Origin: Palaemon carinicauda
Taxonomy: Eukaryota > Arthropoda > Malacostraca > Decapoda > Palaemonidae
Direction of reading: 5' to 3'
DNA: 64,000 bases
NCBI RefSeq assembly: GCF_036898095.1
Contig: NC_090751.1
Location: 85,541,628-85,605,627, forward strand
This document shows positions 56,465 through 64,000 of this stretch, piece by piece. A program made the translations under genes and the position numbers. How positions within the stretch are numbered: the stretch's first letter is position 1; the number at the start of each line of letters is the position of its first letter. The notes below the pieces were generated by a model, which saw only the letters and a program-made list of their open reading frames with translations, did no database searches and was not told the origin of the DNA.

Positions 56465-56843
56465 GTGGGCTACTTTTCACTACCTCCCATTCCTTACCTC
56501 TCTCTATCTCTCTAACAAATGATATCTTTGTTGCTCCTCAAAGTTTCATTTATATTGAAAATCAATCATGATTCAATTTTCCTTACTTTCTCCAATCTCG
56601 CACCATCGGTCACATCGCGGTATTTTCGATATTTCCGGAAAATCCGCAATATATGTATAGACATGGGTTATGAAAAAAATCCGCGAAGTGGTGAATCCGC
56701 GATGGTCGAACCGCGAAGTAGCGAGGGTTCACTGTACTGGAAACTTCTCTATTAGCTTAGATAGCTTTTATTTAGTTCTGTTTAATGGTTAACGATCTTT
56801 TTGCTTGATTTGGAATCCCCCTTGACTAACTCTTTGATTCAAG

Positions 56844-59546
56844 ATGTCTGACCTTTCACAAGCCCCACCCCATAGACGATGTAGGTCTTGTAATAGGCGT
56901 ATTCCGAAGGCCTCGGTAGATCCTCACACCGCTTGTTCTGACTGTAGGGAAAGACCCTGTCAGTTGGAAGATCGATGTGAGGAATGCGCCGGACTTTCGG
57001 AACTTGAATTTGTTCGATTCCTGAAATATTCAACCAAGTTAGAGAGAGAGAGAGTTAGGAGGAGTTCTTCTCGCTCTTCACTTTTTTCCTCACCTCATGA
57101 TCCTCAACCTTTTCCTCCCCCTGTAGTGGCTACCCCCGAACCTACTATTTGTACTCAACCTGATATGTCCGTTGTTTTGCGTGCCATTCAGGCTTTAGGT
57201 GACAAAGTGGTATCGGTGGTTAGTGATCATAAGTCTCTTATGGCAGAAGTCAAAGAACTTAAGGTCAAAAGTGCAGTGGGAGGTGATAGTGCCAGTGCTG
57301 TGACAAGTGCTAGTGTCAGTGCGGTGCCAAGTGCTAGTGTCAGTGTGGTGCGTGAGGGTACTTCTGTGCGTGCCAGTCGTCCTCCCAGTCCGGGACCTCT
57401 TGCAAGCTCCCAAGCCCAGGGGAGAAGCAATGTCGAAGGGCAAAAGGGTTCGGCAGGCCTTGATCGGCGCACAGAAGTATCCTCGGTGGTTGCGGGCGTG
57501 TCTTACAGAGACCGTCACTCCCACCCGCAGACGATTGAGCCCGTCTTTTACTCGTCTGCTGAAGAAATGTCAGGGAGAAAACGCTGGACTCAGGTCTCAA
57601 GACCTCTCAAACGCAAAGTCCAGACCTCAAGAGCTCTACAACCTGGTTGCAGTCATTGGATTAGCTCTGACTCTCCGCAGTCATCAGGTGACTGCACACC
57701 TCCTAAGAGGGGTAAGGTGATGCCGCAACAGACCTCATCTTCTGTTAAGGCTTTGCCTCAGCAGACCTTAGCGTCTGTCGACCCCAAGTTGACTTTACTG
57801 CAGTCCATGCAGTCACAGCTTGCGGTCTTAATTCGTGAGTGTCAGGCTGAGAAGGTTACACCTCCTCCTGCGATCGCTCCGCCTAACCGCAGTCCAGTCT
57901 GCCAGGCGTACGAAGTTGAGGCTCCTCAGGATACCTTACCGCGAACTGAGTTGCCAGTTTCCAGCGGTGTGCAGCAACCTCCGCCTTCCTTAACGCAACC
58001 TCAGCAATGGGAGCAGGAAGCTTATGCCTTACTTCCTCCGCTTCCGCTTGCGGTTCCACCAGCGAGGCAACAATCTCTTGAGGTACGACAACCTCTTCCA
58101 TACATGAGGCAGCCACCTCAGCTCTCGCTGCAGCGACCTCAACCCTCCTCAAGGCGAGAGCCTCAACACCTTAGGCTAGCACCTCAGGAACCTCAACTCG
58201 CGAGACAAGAACTGCGTTCTGCGCAGCCGCTACCTCAACTCTCGCAGCTCACACCTCAGGAACCTCAACTCGTTCCTCAGGATCCTGCTACTGCGCATCC
58301 GCAACCCTTACAGCAAGCGCAACTCTTGAGACAAGAGACTCATGCCAGGAGTCAGCCACCTCAACCCATGCGCCTACCTTCCTCTACTCTTCTTGACCAG
58401 TCTTTGCAGCCTGAACCTCAGGTTTTAACTCAGCAACAGAGACTTGAGGATGAAACCACAAGCGTTTATGCACCCGCTTGTTCAGACTCTGCTGTTCAGC
58501 ATACCACTGTTACATTACCTCTCACTTCGCTACACTCTGGTGATGAGGTTTCTGAGGAGGAAGCTGCGCACCTGGATCCCTCATCAGACGTGGAAGAAAC
58601 CAAGTCTTCTCCTCTACCCATTGACTTTCGTAAGGTCCTGGCTCTTTTCAGAGAGGTATACCCGGACCATTTTGTCTCTGCTACCCCCCGCTCTCCTCCA
58701 TCTGAGTTTTCGCTGGGCATGCAGCCTGTTAAGTCAACGTATACTAAGCTCGTCTTTGCTAGGTCCTCTAAGAGAGCTTTAAGAATTTTAGGGGAGTGGT
58801 TGCAGTCTAAACAGCAACTAGGGAAGACTTCCTTTATGTTCCCACCTACTAAGCTCACTTCTAAAGCGGGCGTATGGTATGCCACAGGAGAGGAACCAGG
58901 CTTGGGAGTCCCTGCCTCTGCCCAGGCTGACTTCTCAAGTTTGGTCGACTCTCCTCGTAGAACAGCAATGAGGCGCTCTAAGGTTTGCTGGACCTTCTCC
59001 GATTTAGACCACTTCCTAAAGGGTGTATTTCGTGCCTTTGAGATGTTCAATTTTCTAGACTGGTGCCTGGGGGCCCTTAGCAAGAAGACCTCCCCTGCGG
59101 ACAAGGACTCGGCCATGCTTTTAATGTCCTGCATGGATAAAGCAATTAGGGATGGATCTGGCGAGCTTGCTTCAATGTTTGTGTCAGGAGTTCTTAAGAA
59201 AAGGGAGCAACTTTGCACCTTTCTTTCTTCCAGCATCACACCTTGTCAAAGGTCTCAACTCCTTTTCGCTCCGCTTTCTAAGTTCTTGTTTCCCGAAGAG
59301 CTTATCAAGGACTTGTCTGCGGCCCTGATTCAGAAGGACACTCATGATCTTGTGGCCTCTTCAGCTCGTAAGACTAAGGTTGCTCCCTCAGTTCCCAGGA
59401 CTTATCGCACCCCAGTGGCTGATACTCCTGCTACAAGGTTTATTCCGCCCTTTCGTGGTAGAGCCCCCAGCCGAGGAAGCTCCCGTCCAGACTCTTCCAG
59501 GAGCAAGTCTAGGAAAGGTCCCAAGACTTCAAAAGGCAAACACTGA
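56844..59546 (+). CDS. DIRS-C ORF1, gag-like protein (900 aa)
   Basis: Presumed nucleocapsid-like protein. The N-terminus has a Cys/His cluster (C13, C16, H28, C31, C34, C39, C45, C48), a candidate zinc-binding domain arranged differently from that of DIRS-A ORF1. Residues ~160-260 are Ser/Val/Pro-rich; ~350-550 are strongly Gln/Pro/Leu-rich with repeated 'PQEPQL', 'PQLSQLTPQEPQLVPQ' type text. A conserved C-terminal block (~630-850) includes 'LGVPASAQADFSSLVDSPRR' and 'FRAFEMFNFLDWCLGALSKK'. It ends in a basic Arg/Ser tail ('RGRAPSRGSSRPDSSRSKSR'). The ATG directly follows an AG after 'actctttgattca', a possible splice acceptor. The end overlaps ORF2 by ~200 nt. Confidence 0.88.
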   Translation: MSDLSQAPPHRRCRSCNRRIPKASVDPHTACSDCRERPCQLEDRCEECAGLSELEFVRFLKYSTKLERERVRRSSSRSSLFSSPHDPQPFPPPVVATPEPTICTQPDMSVVLRAIQALGDKVVSVVSDHKSLMAEVKELKVKSAVGGDSASAVTSASVSAVPSASVSVVREGTSVRASRPPSPGPLASSQAQGRSNVEGQKGSAGLDRRTEVSSVVAGVSYRDRHSHPQTIEPVFYSSAEEMSGRKRWTQVSRPLKRKVQTSRALQPGCSHWISSDSPQSSGDCTPPKRGKVMPQQTSSSVKALPQQTLASVDPKLTLLQSMQSQLAVLIRECQAEKVTPPPAIAPPNRSPVCQAYEVEAPQDTLPRTELPVSSGVQQPPPSLTQPQQWEQEAYALLPPLPLAVPPARQQSLEVRQPLPYMRQPPQLSLQRPQPSSRREPQHLRLAPQEPQLARQELRSAQPLPQLSQLTPQEPQLVPQDPATAHPQPLQQAQLLRQETHARSQPPQPMRLPSSTLLDQSLQPEPQVLTQQQRLEDETTSVYAPACSDSAVQHTTVTLPLTSLHSGDEVSEEEAAHLDPSSDVEETKSSPLPIDFRKVLALFREVYPDHFVSATPRSPPSEFSLGMQPVKSTYTKLVFARSSKRALRILGEWLQSKQQLGKTSFMFPPTKLTSKAGVWYATGEEPGLGVPASAQADFSSLVDSPRRTAMRRSKVCWTFSDLDHFLKGVFRAFEMFNFLDWCLGALSKKTSPADKDSAMLLMSCMDKAIRDGSGELASMFVSGVLKKREQLCTFLSSSITPCQRSQLLFAPLSKFLFPEELIKDLSAALIQKDTHDLVASSARKTKVAPSVPRTYRTPVADTPATRFIPPFRGRAPSRGSSRPDSSRSKSRKGPKTSKGKH

Positions 59547-61605
59547 CTCTCCTCCTCTCCAGACAGCAGTAGGAGCCAGACTCAAGATCTTCTGGCAAGC
59601 TTGGGAAAAGAGAGGTGCAGACGCCCAGTCTGTCAGGTGGCTGAAGGAGGGTTACAGGATACCATTCTGCCGCAAACCCCCTCTGACCACTACTCCCATC
59701 AACCTCTCTCCCAACTACAAGGAAAAGGACAAGAGGCTAGCGTTGCACCAGGAGGTGTCGCTCCTGTTACAGAAGAAGGCAGTGGTTATAGTCCGGGACC
59801 ATCAATCCCCGGGCTTCTACAACCGTCTCTTTCTGGTGGCCAAGATGACAGGAGGTTGGAGACCGGTGCTGGACGTCAGCGCGCTCAATGCTTATGTCAC
59901 CAAGCAGACGTTCACTATGGAGACGACGAAGTCGGTCCTAGCAGCGGTCAGGCAGAAGGACTGGATGGTATCGTTGGATCTGAAAGATGCTTACTTTCAC
60001 GTTCCTATTCATCCAGACTCCCAACCTTTCCTGAGATTCGTTTTTGGAAAGGTTGTGTACCAATTCCAAGCCCTGTGTTTTGGCCTAAGCACAGCTCCTA
60101 TGGTGTTTACGCATCTGATGAGGAATATTGCAAAATTCCTCCACTTATCGGACATCAGAGCCTCCCTTTATTTAGACGACTGGCTGTTGAGAGCCTCCAC
60201 GAGTCGTCGCTGTCTGGAGAGTCTCAACTGGACTTTGGACTTGATCAAGGAACTGGGTCTGTTAGTCAACTTAGAAAAGTCCCAACTCATTCCCTCCCAA
60301 TCCATTGTTTACCTGGGAATGGAGATTCGGAGTCAGGATTTTCGGGCTTTTCCATCGGCCCCAAGGATAAGCCAAGCCCTAGATTGCATCCTGAGCATGC
60401 TGAAGAGGAGCAGTTGCTCGGTGAGACAGTGGATGAGTCTCACAGGGACCCTTTCATCGTTAGCCCTGTTCGTCGAGTTAGGGAGACTCCACCTCCGCCC
60501 TCTCCAATTCCATCTAGCAGCTCATTGGGACAAGGATTTGACGCTCGAAGCAGTCTCTATCCCGGTCACCAAAGAGATGAAGACCACTCTCTTGTGGTGG
60601 AAGACCAACCTCCTTCTCAGGGAGGGCCTATCGTTAGCGATTCAGACCCCCAATCTTCATCTCTTCTCGGATGCATCAGACTCGGGCTGGGGCGCGACCT
60701 TGAACGGACAGGAATGCTCGGGAACGTGGAACAAGGAACAGGAAACGCTCCACATCAACTGCAAGGAGCTACTGGCAGTTAATTTGGCCCTATTGAACTT
60801 CAAGTCCCTCCTGCTAGGCAAGGTGGTGGAGGTGAACTCCGACAACACCACAGCCTTGGCTTACATCTCCAAGCAGGGAGGGACCCATTCGAGGAGCCTG
60901 TACGAGATAGCAAGGGACCTCCTCATTTGGTCAAGAAGTCTAAACCTCACCCTAGTTACGAGGTTCATTCAGGGCAACATGAACGTCTCAGCAGATCGCC
61001 TAAGCAGAAAAGATCAGGTCATCCCCACGGAATGGACCCTTCACAAGAGCGTGTGCAACAGACTTTGGACCTTGTGGGGTCAGCCGACAATAGATCTGTT
61101 TGCCACCTCCATGACCAAGAGGCTTCCTTTGTACTGTTCCCCAGTTCCAGACCCAGCAGCAGTTCATGTGGATGCTTTTCTGGTGAATTGGTCCCATCTC
61201 GACCTTTACGCATTCCCACCGTTCAAGATCATAAACAAAGTCATTCAGAAGTTCATCTCACACGAAGGGACACGGCTGACGCTGGTTGCTCCCCTTTGGC
61301 CTGCAAGAGAATGGTTCACAGAGGTACTACAATGGCTGGTCGACGTCCCCAGGACTCTCCCTCTAAGAGTGGACCTTCTACGTCAACCTCACGTAGACAA
61401 GTTGCACCCAAACCTCCACGCTCTTCGGCTGACTGCCTTCAGACTGTCGAAAGATTCGCTAGAGCTAGAGGCTTTTCGAAGGAGGCAGCCAGTGCGATTG
61501 CCAGAGCAAGGAGGGTATCCACTCGTAGAGTCTACCAATCCAAGTGGGAAGTCTTCCGGAGCTGGTGTAGAGCCAATGCAGTTTCCTCTACCAATACCTC
61601 TGTAA
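59344..61605 (+). CDS. DIRS-C ORF2: reverse transcriptase, RNase H, methyltransferase-like (753 aa)
   Basis: The RT begins near residue 80 ('FWQAWEKRGADAQSVRWLKE') and has 'GWRPVLDVSALNAYV', 'SLDLKDAYFHVPIHPDSQ', 'LCFGLSTAPMVFTHLM' and YLDD at 276-279. RNase H runs from ~438 with D443 in 'FSDASDSGWG', Glu in 'NCKELLAV', Asp in 'VNSDNTTAL' and Asp in 'SADRLSR'. The methyltransferase-like domain runs from residue 584 ('IDLFATSMTKRLP') to 'LVAPLWPAREW', with 'AFPPF' where the catalytic [D/N]PP motif would be, so it may not methylate. The first ~70 codons overlap ORF1. The stop lies within ORF3. Intact. Confidence 0.92.
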   Translation: MILWPLQLVRLRLLPQFPGLIAPQWLILLLQGLFRPFVVEPPAEEAPVQTLPGASLGKVPRLQKANTDSPPLQTAVGARLKIFWQAWEKRGADAQSVRWLKEGYRIPFCRKPPLTTTPINLSPNYKEKDKRLALHQEVSLLLQKKAVVIVRDHQSPGFYNRLFLVAKMTGGWRPVLDVSALNAYVTKQTFTMETTKSVLAAVRQKDWMVSLDLKDAYFHVPIHPDSQPFLRFVFGKVVYQFQALCFGLSTAPMVFTHLMRNIAKFLHLSDIRASLYLDDWLLRASTSRRCLESLNWTLDLIKELGLLVNLEKSQLIPSQSIVYLGMEIRSQDFRAFPSAPRISQALDCILSMLKRSSCSVRQWMSLTGTLSSLALFVELGRLHLRPLQFHLAAHWDKDLTLEAVSIPVTKEMKTTLLWWKTNLLLREGLSLAIQTPNLHLFSDASDSGWGATLNGQECSGTWNKEQETLHINCKELLAVNLALLNFKSLLLGKVVEVNSDNTTALAYISKQGGTHSRSLYEIARDLLIWSRSLNLTLVTRFIQGNMNVSADRLSRKDQVIPTEWTLHKSVCNRLWTLWGQPTIDLFATSMTKRLPLYCSPVPDPAAVHVDAFLVNWSHLDLYAFPPFKIINKVIQKFISHEGTRLTLVAPLWPAREWFTEVLQWLVDVPRTLPLRVDLLRQPHVDKLHPNLHALRLTAFRLSKDSLELEAFRRRQPVRLPEQGGYPLVESTNPSGKSSGAGVEPMQFPLPIPL

Positions 61606-62504
61606 CCCAAATAGCTGACTTCCTATTACATCTAAGGAATGAGAGATCCCTTTCAGCTCCTACGATTAAAGGGTACAGGAGTATGTTGGCTTCAGTTCTC
61701 CGCCACAGAGGTTTGGACCTTTCTTCCAACAAGGACCTTCAAGACATCCTTAAGTCTTTTGAGACTTCTAAAGAACGTCGTTTACCCACTCCAGGCTGGA
61801 ATCTAGACGTAGTCTTAAGGTTCCTTATGTCGCCTAGGTTCGAACCTCTCCAGTCAGCTTCCTTCAAGGACCTTACCCTCAAGACTCTTTTCCTCGTCTG
61901 CCTTGCAACAGCTAAAAGAGTCAGTGAGGTTCATGCCTTCAGCAAGAACATTGGGTTCACATCCGAATCTGCAACATGTTCTTTACAGCTCGGATTTTTA
62001 GCTAAGAATGAACTTCCTTCACGTCCTTGGCCTAGATCGTTTGAAATTCCTAGCCTTTCCAACATGGTAGGTAACGAGCTAGAAAGAGTTCTTTGCCCTG
62101 TCAGAGCTCTGAGATATTATCTTAATAGGTCAAAACCTATTCGAGGACAGTCAGAAGCCTTATGGTGTGCAATCAAGAAACCTTCGATGCCCATGTCCAA
62201 AAACGGGGTTTCGTATTATATAAGGCTTCTGATTAGAGAAGCCCATTCTCACATGAAGGAGGAAGACCTTGCTTTGCTGAAGGTAAGGACCCACGAAGTG
62301 AGAGCCGTAGCCACTTCGATGGCCTTTAATAAGAACCGTTCTCTGCAGAGCATAATGGATGCAACTTATTGGAGGAGCAAGTCAGTGTTTGCATCATTTT
62401 ATCTTAAAGATGTCCAGTCTCTTTACGAGAACTGCTACACCCTGGGACCATTCGTAGCAGCGAGTGCAGTAGTAGGTGAGGGCTCAGCCACTACATTCCC
62501 TTAA
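60927..62504 (+). CDS. DIRS-C ORF3, tyrosine recombinase (525 aa frame)
   Basis: Integrase of the element. The recombinase proper starts near residue 140-160 (~61350-61400) with 'PRSSADCLQTVERFARARGF'. The core-binding domain is at ~190-280 ('STRRVYQSKWEVFRSWC', 'TQIADFLLHLRNERS'). The catalytic residues are R331 in 'TAKRVSEVH', H456 and R459 in 'HEVRAVATS', Trp482 in 'YWRSKS' and the nucleophile Y492 ('ASFYLKDV'). The N-terminal ~140 codons overlap ORF2 and may be untranslated; the real start is unclear. Same relative frame to ORF2 as in DIRS-A. Intact. Confidence 0.9.
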   Translation: MVKKSKPHPSYEVHSGQHERLSRSPKQKRSGHPHGMDPSQERVQQTLDLVGSADNRSVCHLHDQEASFVLFPSSRPSSSSCGCFSGELVPSRPLRIPTVQDHKQSHSEVHLTRRDTADAGCSPLACKRMVHRGTTMAGRRPQDSPSKSGPSTSTSRRQVAPKPPRSSADCLQTVERFARARGFSKEAASAIARARRVSTRRVYQSKWEVFRSWCRANAVSSTNTSVTQIADFLLHLRNERSLSAPTIKGYRSMLASVLRHRGLDLSSNKDLQDILKSFETSKERRLPTPGWNLDVVLRFLMSPRFEPLQSASFKDLTLKTLFLVCLATAKRVSEVHAFSKNIGFTSESATCSLQLGFLAKNELPSRPWPRSFEIPSLSNMVGNELERVLCPVRALRYYLNRSKPIRGQSEALWCAIKKPSMPMSKNGVSYYIRLLIREAHSHMKEEDLALLKVRTHEVRAVATSMAFNKNRSLQSIMDATYWRSKSVFASFYLKDVQSLYENCYTLGPFVAASAVVGEGSATTFP

Positions 62505-62903
62505 TCCCATAACCTTTTTTAACCTTTCTCTTGAATGCTTTTATTGTTGTTTTTATGGGTTGTTACGGTAGGCTAAGAAGCCTTCCGCATCCTTTTGATT
62601 TGGCGGGTGGTCAATTCATTCTTGAGAAGCGCCTGGGTTAGAGGTTGTGTAGAGGTCCTTTAGTAGGGGTTGCAGCCCTATATACTTTAGCACCTTAGAG
62701 TTGATTCAGCCTCCTAAGAGGAACGCTGCGCTCAGTAAGGAAGACGAACTTAATAAAGGCAGAGTAACGGTTCAAGTCGACTTCCTTACCAGGTACTTAT
62801 TATTTCATTGTTATTTTGAGATAACTGATTATATGAAATACGGGATACTTAGCTATCCTTTAGTCATGTACACTGGTTTTCACCCACCCCCCTGGGTGTG
62901 AAT
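62505..62903 (+). other. DIRS-C 3' untranslated region
   Basis: Similar to 51493-51893 in DIRS-B ('aggctaagaagcctt', 'gatttggcgggtggtcaa', 'cacccacccccctggg'). The 66-codon frame here is not a gene. No clear AATAAA: the DIRS-B signal position reads 'gaaatacggg'. Confidence 0.6.
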
Positions 62904-62994
62904 CAGCTACATGATTATCGGGTAAGTTTAATATTGAAAAATGTTATTTTCATTAGTAAAATAAATTTTTGAATATACTTACCCGATAATCATG
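62904..62994. repeat. DIRS-C internal complementary region
   Basis: Reverse complement of the right terminus ('attttactaatgaaaataac') joined to the left terminus ('ttttcaatattaaacttacc'). Confidence 0.92.
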
Positions 62995-63038
62995 ATTTAA
63001 TTGACCCTCCCTTCCTCCCCATAGAGAACCAGTGGACC

Positions 63039-63198
63039 GAGGAAAAATTGAGGAGGTGTCAACAAGAAGTACTGTAGTACCTGGCCACAGGTGGCGCTGG
63101 TGAGTACACCCCCTTCTAGTATAGTGATAGCTGGCGTATCCCTCCCGTAGAATTCTGTCGGGCAACGGAGTTGACAGCTACATGATTATCGGGTAAGT
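63039..63198. repeat. DIRS-C right inverted terminal repeat
   Basis: Partner of 54531-54690. A ~36 bp right-end extension reaches 63234. Confidence 0.92.
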
Positions 63199-63234
63199 AT
63201 ATTCAAAAATTTATTTTACTAATGAAAATAACAT

Positions 63235-64000
63235 ATTGCCAAAAAAGCCCCGACTATATGAGCTTTGACAATCAACCTCTTCGCAACGTCCCTTTGCTGG
63301 AAACTGCCGGTGTACTGTTCACCAGTACCGGATCCCCAAGATATCAGGTAGGATGCCTTCCAACATCCATGGGACAGGTTGGACGTCTATGCATTTTCCC
63401 CATTTTGCCTAGTAAGAGCATCACAAGATCTCTCGATGACCCTCATAGCTCAGATGTGGTAGTATGCAGAATGGTTCCTGGGCATTCTACATCAGCTCAC
63501 AGAAGCCCCAAAAGAGCTACCACGTCTTCCAGAGCCATCCAAACAACCGCATGCAAGAATATTCCGCAAAGCCTTAGCTTCGCTAAAACTTCACGCCTGG
63601 AGGTAATCTAGCATTTCTTCTCAAAGAGAGGCTTTTTTGAACCAGTTGTGAAAAGGATGTCTGAGTACCTGTGTGGTTTTTCAGCCACCTTTTACCAGGC
63701 AAAGTGGTCTACTTTTTGTGGTTGGTGTCGTGGAAGAAGTATTGCTTCTCTTGAAGCCACTATCCTTGTGATAGCAGAGTTACTTGTATACCTCAGGGAG
63801 GAAAAAACTGCTCGATCTCAGCTGTAAAAGGCTGTTACTCAGTCTTGAGCCTAGCTTATAGATTGAAAAGAATCGACATTTCCCCTTTGACTGGATTATC
63901 TCTCCTCATACGGAGCTTTGAGCGCTCCTGCCCTCGGTCGGAAGTTAGACCTCTTTTTTTTTTTTTTTAATGTAGTATGTATACTAATAGTATTGAAAAT
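63235..64000 (+). pseudogene. DIRS-D remnant, methyltransferase-like domain and recombinase (right part)
   Basis: Resumes the gene cut at 54517. It has 'TINLFATSLCWKLPVYCSPV' (63268 onward), a 'DVYAFPPF' block (~63385), a 'WFLGILHQL' block (~63475), and then the recombinase core-binding domain ('VVKRMSEYLCGFSATFYQAK', ~63640, and 'VIAELLVYLREEKTA', ~63770). Stops occur early, for example a TGA where the intact family has Trp at ~63260. The catalytic recombinase domain would lie beyond the window end. Confidence 0.82.

Larger units (their letters stand above)
54793..56734. mobile_element. Non-autonomous pogo/Tigger-like DNA transposon (1.94 kb)
   Basis: Ends read CAGTGAACCCTCG on both sides in inverted orientation, each bordered by a TA target duplication (54791-54792, 56735-56736). 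Subterminal parts repeat 'cgcggattcaccacttcgcg' like sequence and 'aaaatccgcgaagtag'. CAGT ends plus TA duplication fit the pogo/Tigger branch of Tc1/mariner. The interior has no transposase frame. It holds microsatellites and 'gacgccgcctgaaatgacgg', an internal inverted word. It disrupts the DIRS-C leader, not its ORFs. Confidence 0.85.
54518..63234 (+). mobile_element. DIRS-C: complete DIRS-type retrotransposon (8.7 kb, carrying a nested transposon)
   Basis: ITRs at 54531-54690 and 63039-63198, ICR at 62904-62994, three open ORFs. The ends 'ttttcaatatt' and 'aaaataacat' follow from the ICR junction 'aataacatttttcaatatt'. Removing it joins the two halves of DIRS-D in frame, which confirms both ends. 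A pogo-like transposon (54793-56734) interrupts its leader, so without it DIRS-C is about 6.8 kb. Confidence 0.93.

Noticed and set aside
59601..60782. 393-codon frame overlapping DIRS-C RT, as a separate gene
   Set aside because: No domain, and it overlaps a clearly functional RT frame. Kept only as part of the overlapping-frame finding.

Overview
The window is eukaryotic, most likely decapod crustacean and probably a shrimp. The reasons are the very heavy load of long dinucleotide and trinucleotide microsatellites, tRNA-derived SINEs, several LINE families, and DIRS-type tyrosine-recombinase retrotransposons, a group known to be widespread in Decapoda. I recognise no cellular host gene. Nearly every supportable coding region belongs to a mobile element.

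Layout. 1-18773 is a repeat-rich stretch. It holds a ~36 bp minisatellite (1-1150), a 22-25 bp minisatellite (5480-6655), a 170 bp tandem array (11000-11705), many (TA)n, (CA)n and (GA)n tracts, two SINE copies, and several copies of a retroposon whose 3' end is a (TAA)n tail. A 500 N assembly gap follows (18774-19273), adjoining a (TA)n tract. 19274-23528 is GC-rich and probably the 5' part of a degraded retroelement on the minus strand, with nested 16, 18, 34 and 135 bp tandem repeats in its ORF1-like region. It abuts an RTE-like LINE 3' end (23529-24110).

24551-33318 is an apparently complete DIRS element (DIRS-A). It has 346 bp inverted terminal repeats (ITRs), an internal complementary region (ICR), a gag-like ORF1, an RT/RNase H/methyltransferase-like ORF2 and a tyrosine recombinase ORF3. 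33319-45804 is AT-rich and carries LINE fragments, two more copies of the TAA-tailed retroposon and a small hAT-type MITE with a perfect 8 bp target duplication.

45805-52229 is a second DIRS (DIRS-B). It is internally deleted, with a rearranged ORF1, a missing RT core and a frameshifted recombinase. 54518-63234 is a third DIRS (DIRS-C), of the same family as B and with all three ORFs open. Its 5' leader is interrupted by a 1.9 kb pogo/Tigger-like non-autonomous DNA transposon (54793-56734). DIRS-C sits inside a fourth, decayed DIRS (DIRS-D, 53170-54517 and 63235-64000+). The break lies between D's RNase H and methyltransferase-like domains, and D's reading frame resumes in register on the other side.

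In each intact DIRS, ORF1 should supply a nucleocapsid-like protein, ORF2 copies the RNA, and ORF3 integrates a circular DNA. The ICR is the sequence expected if it templates joining of the two termini into that circle.
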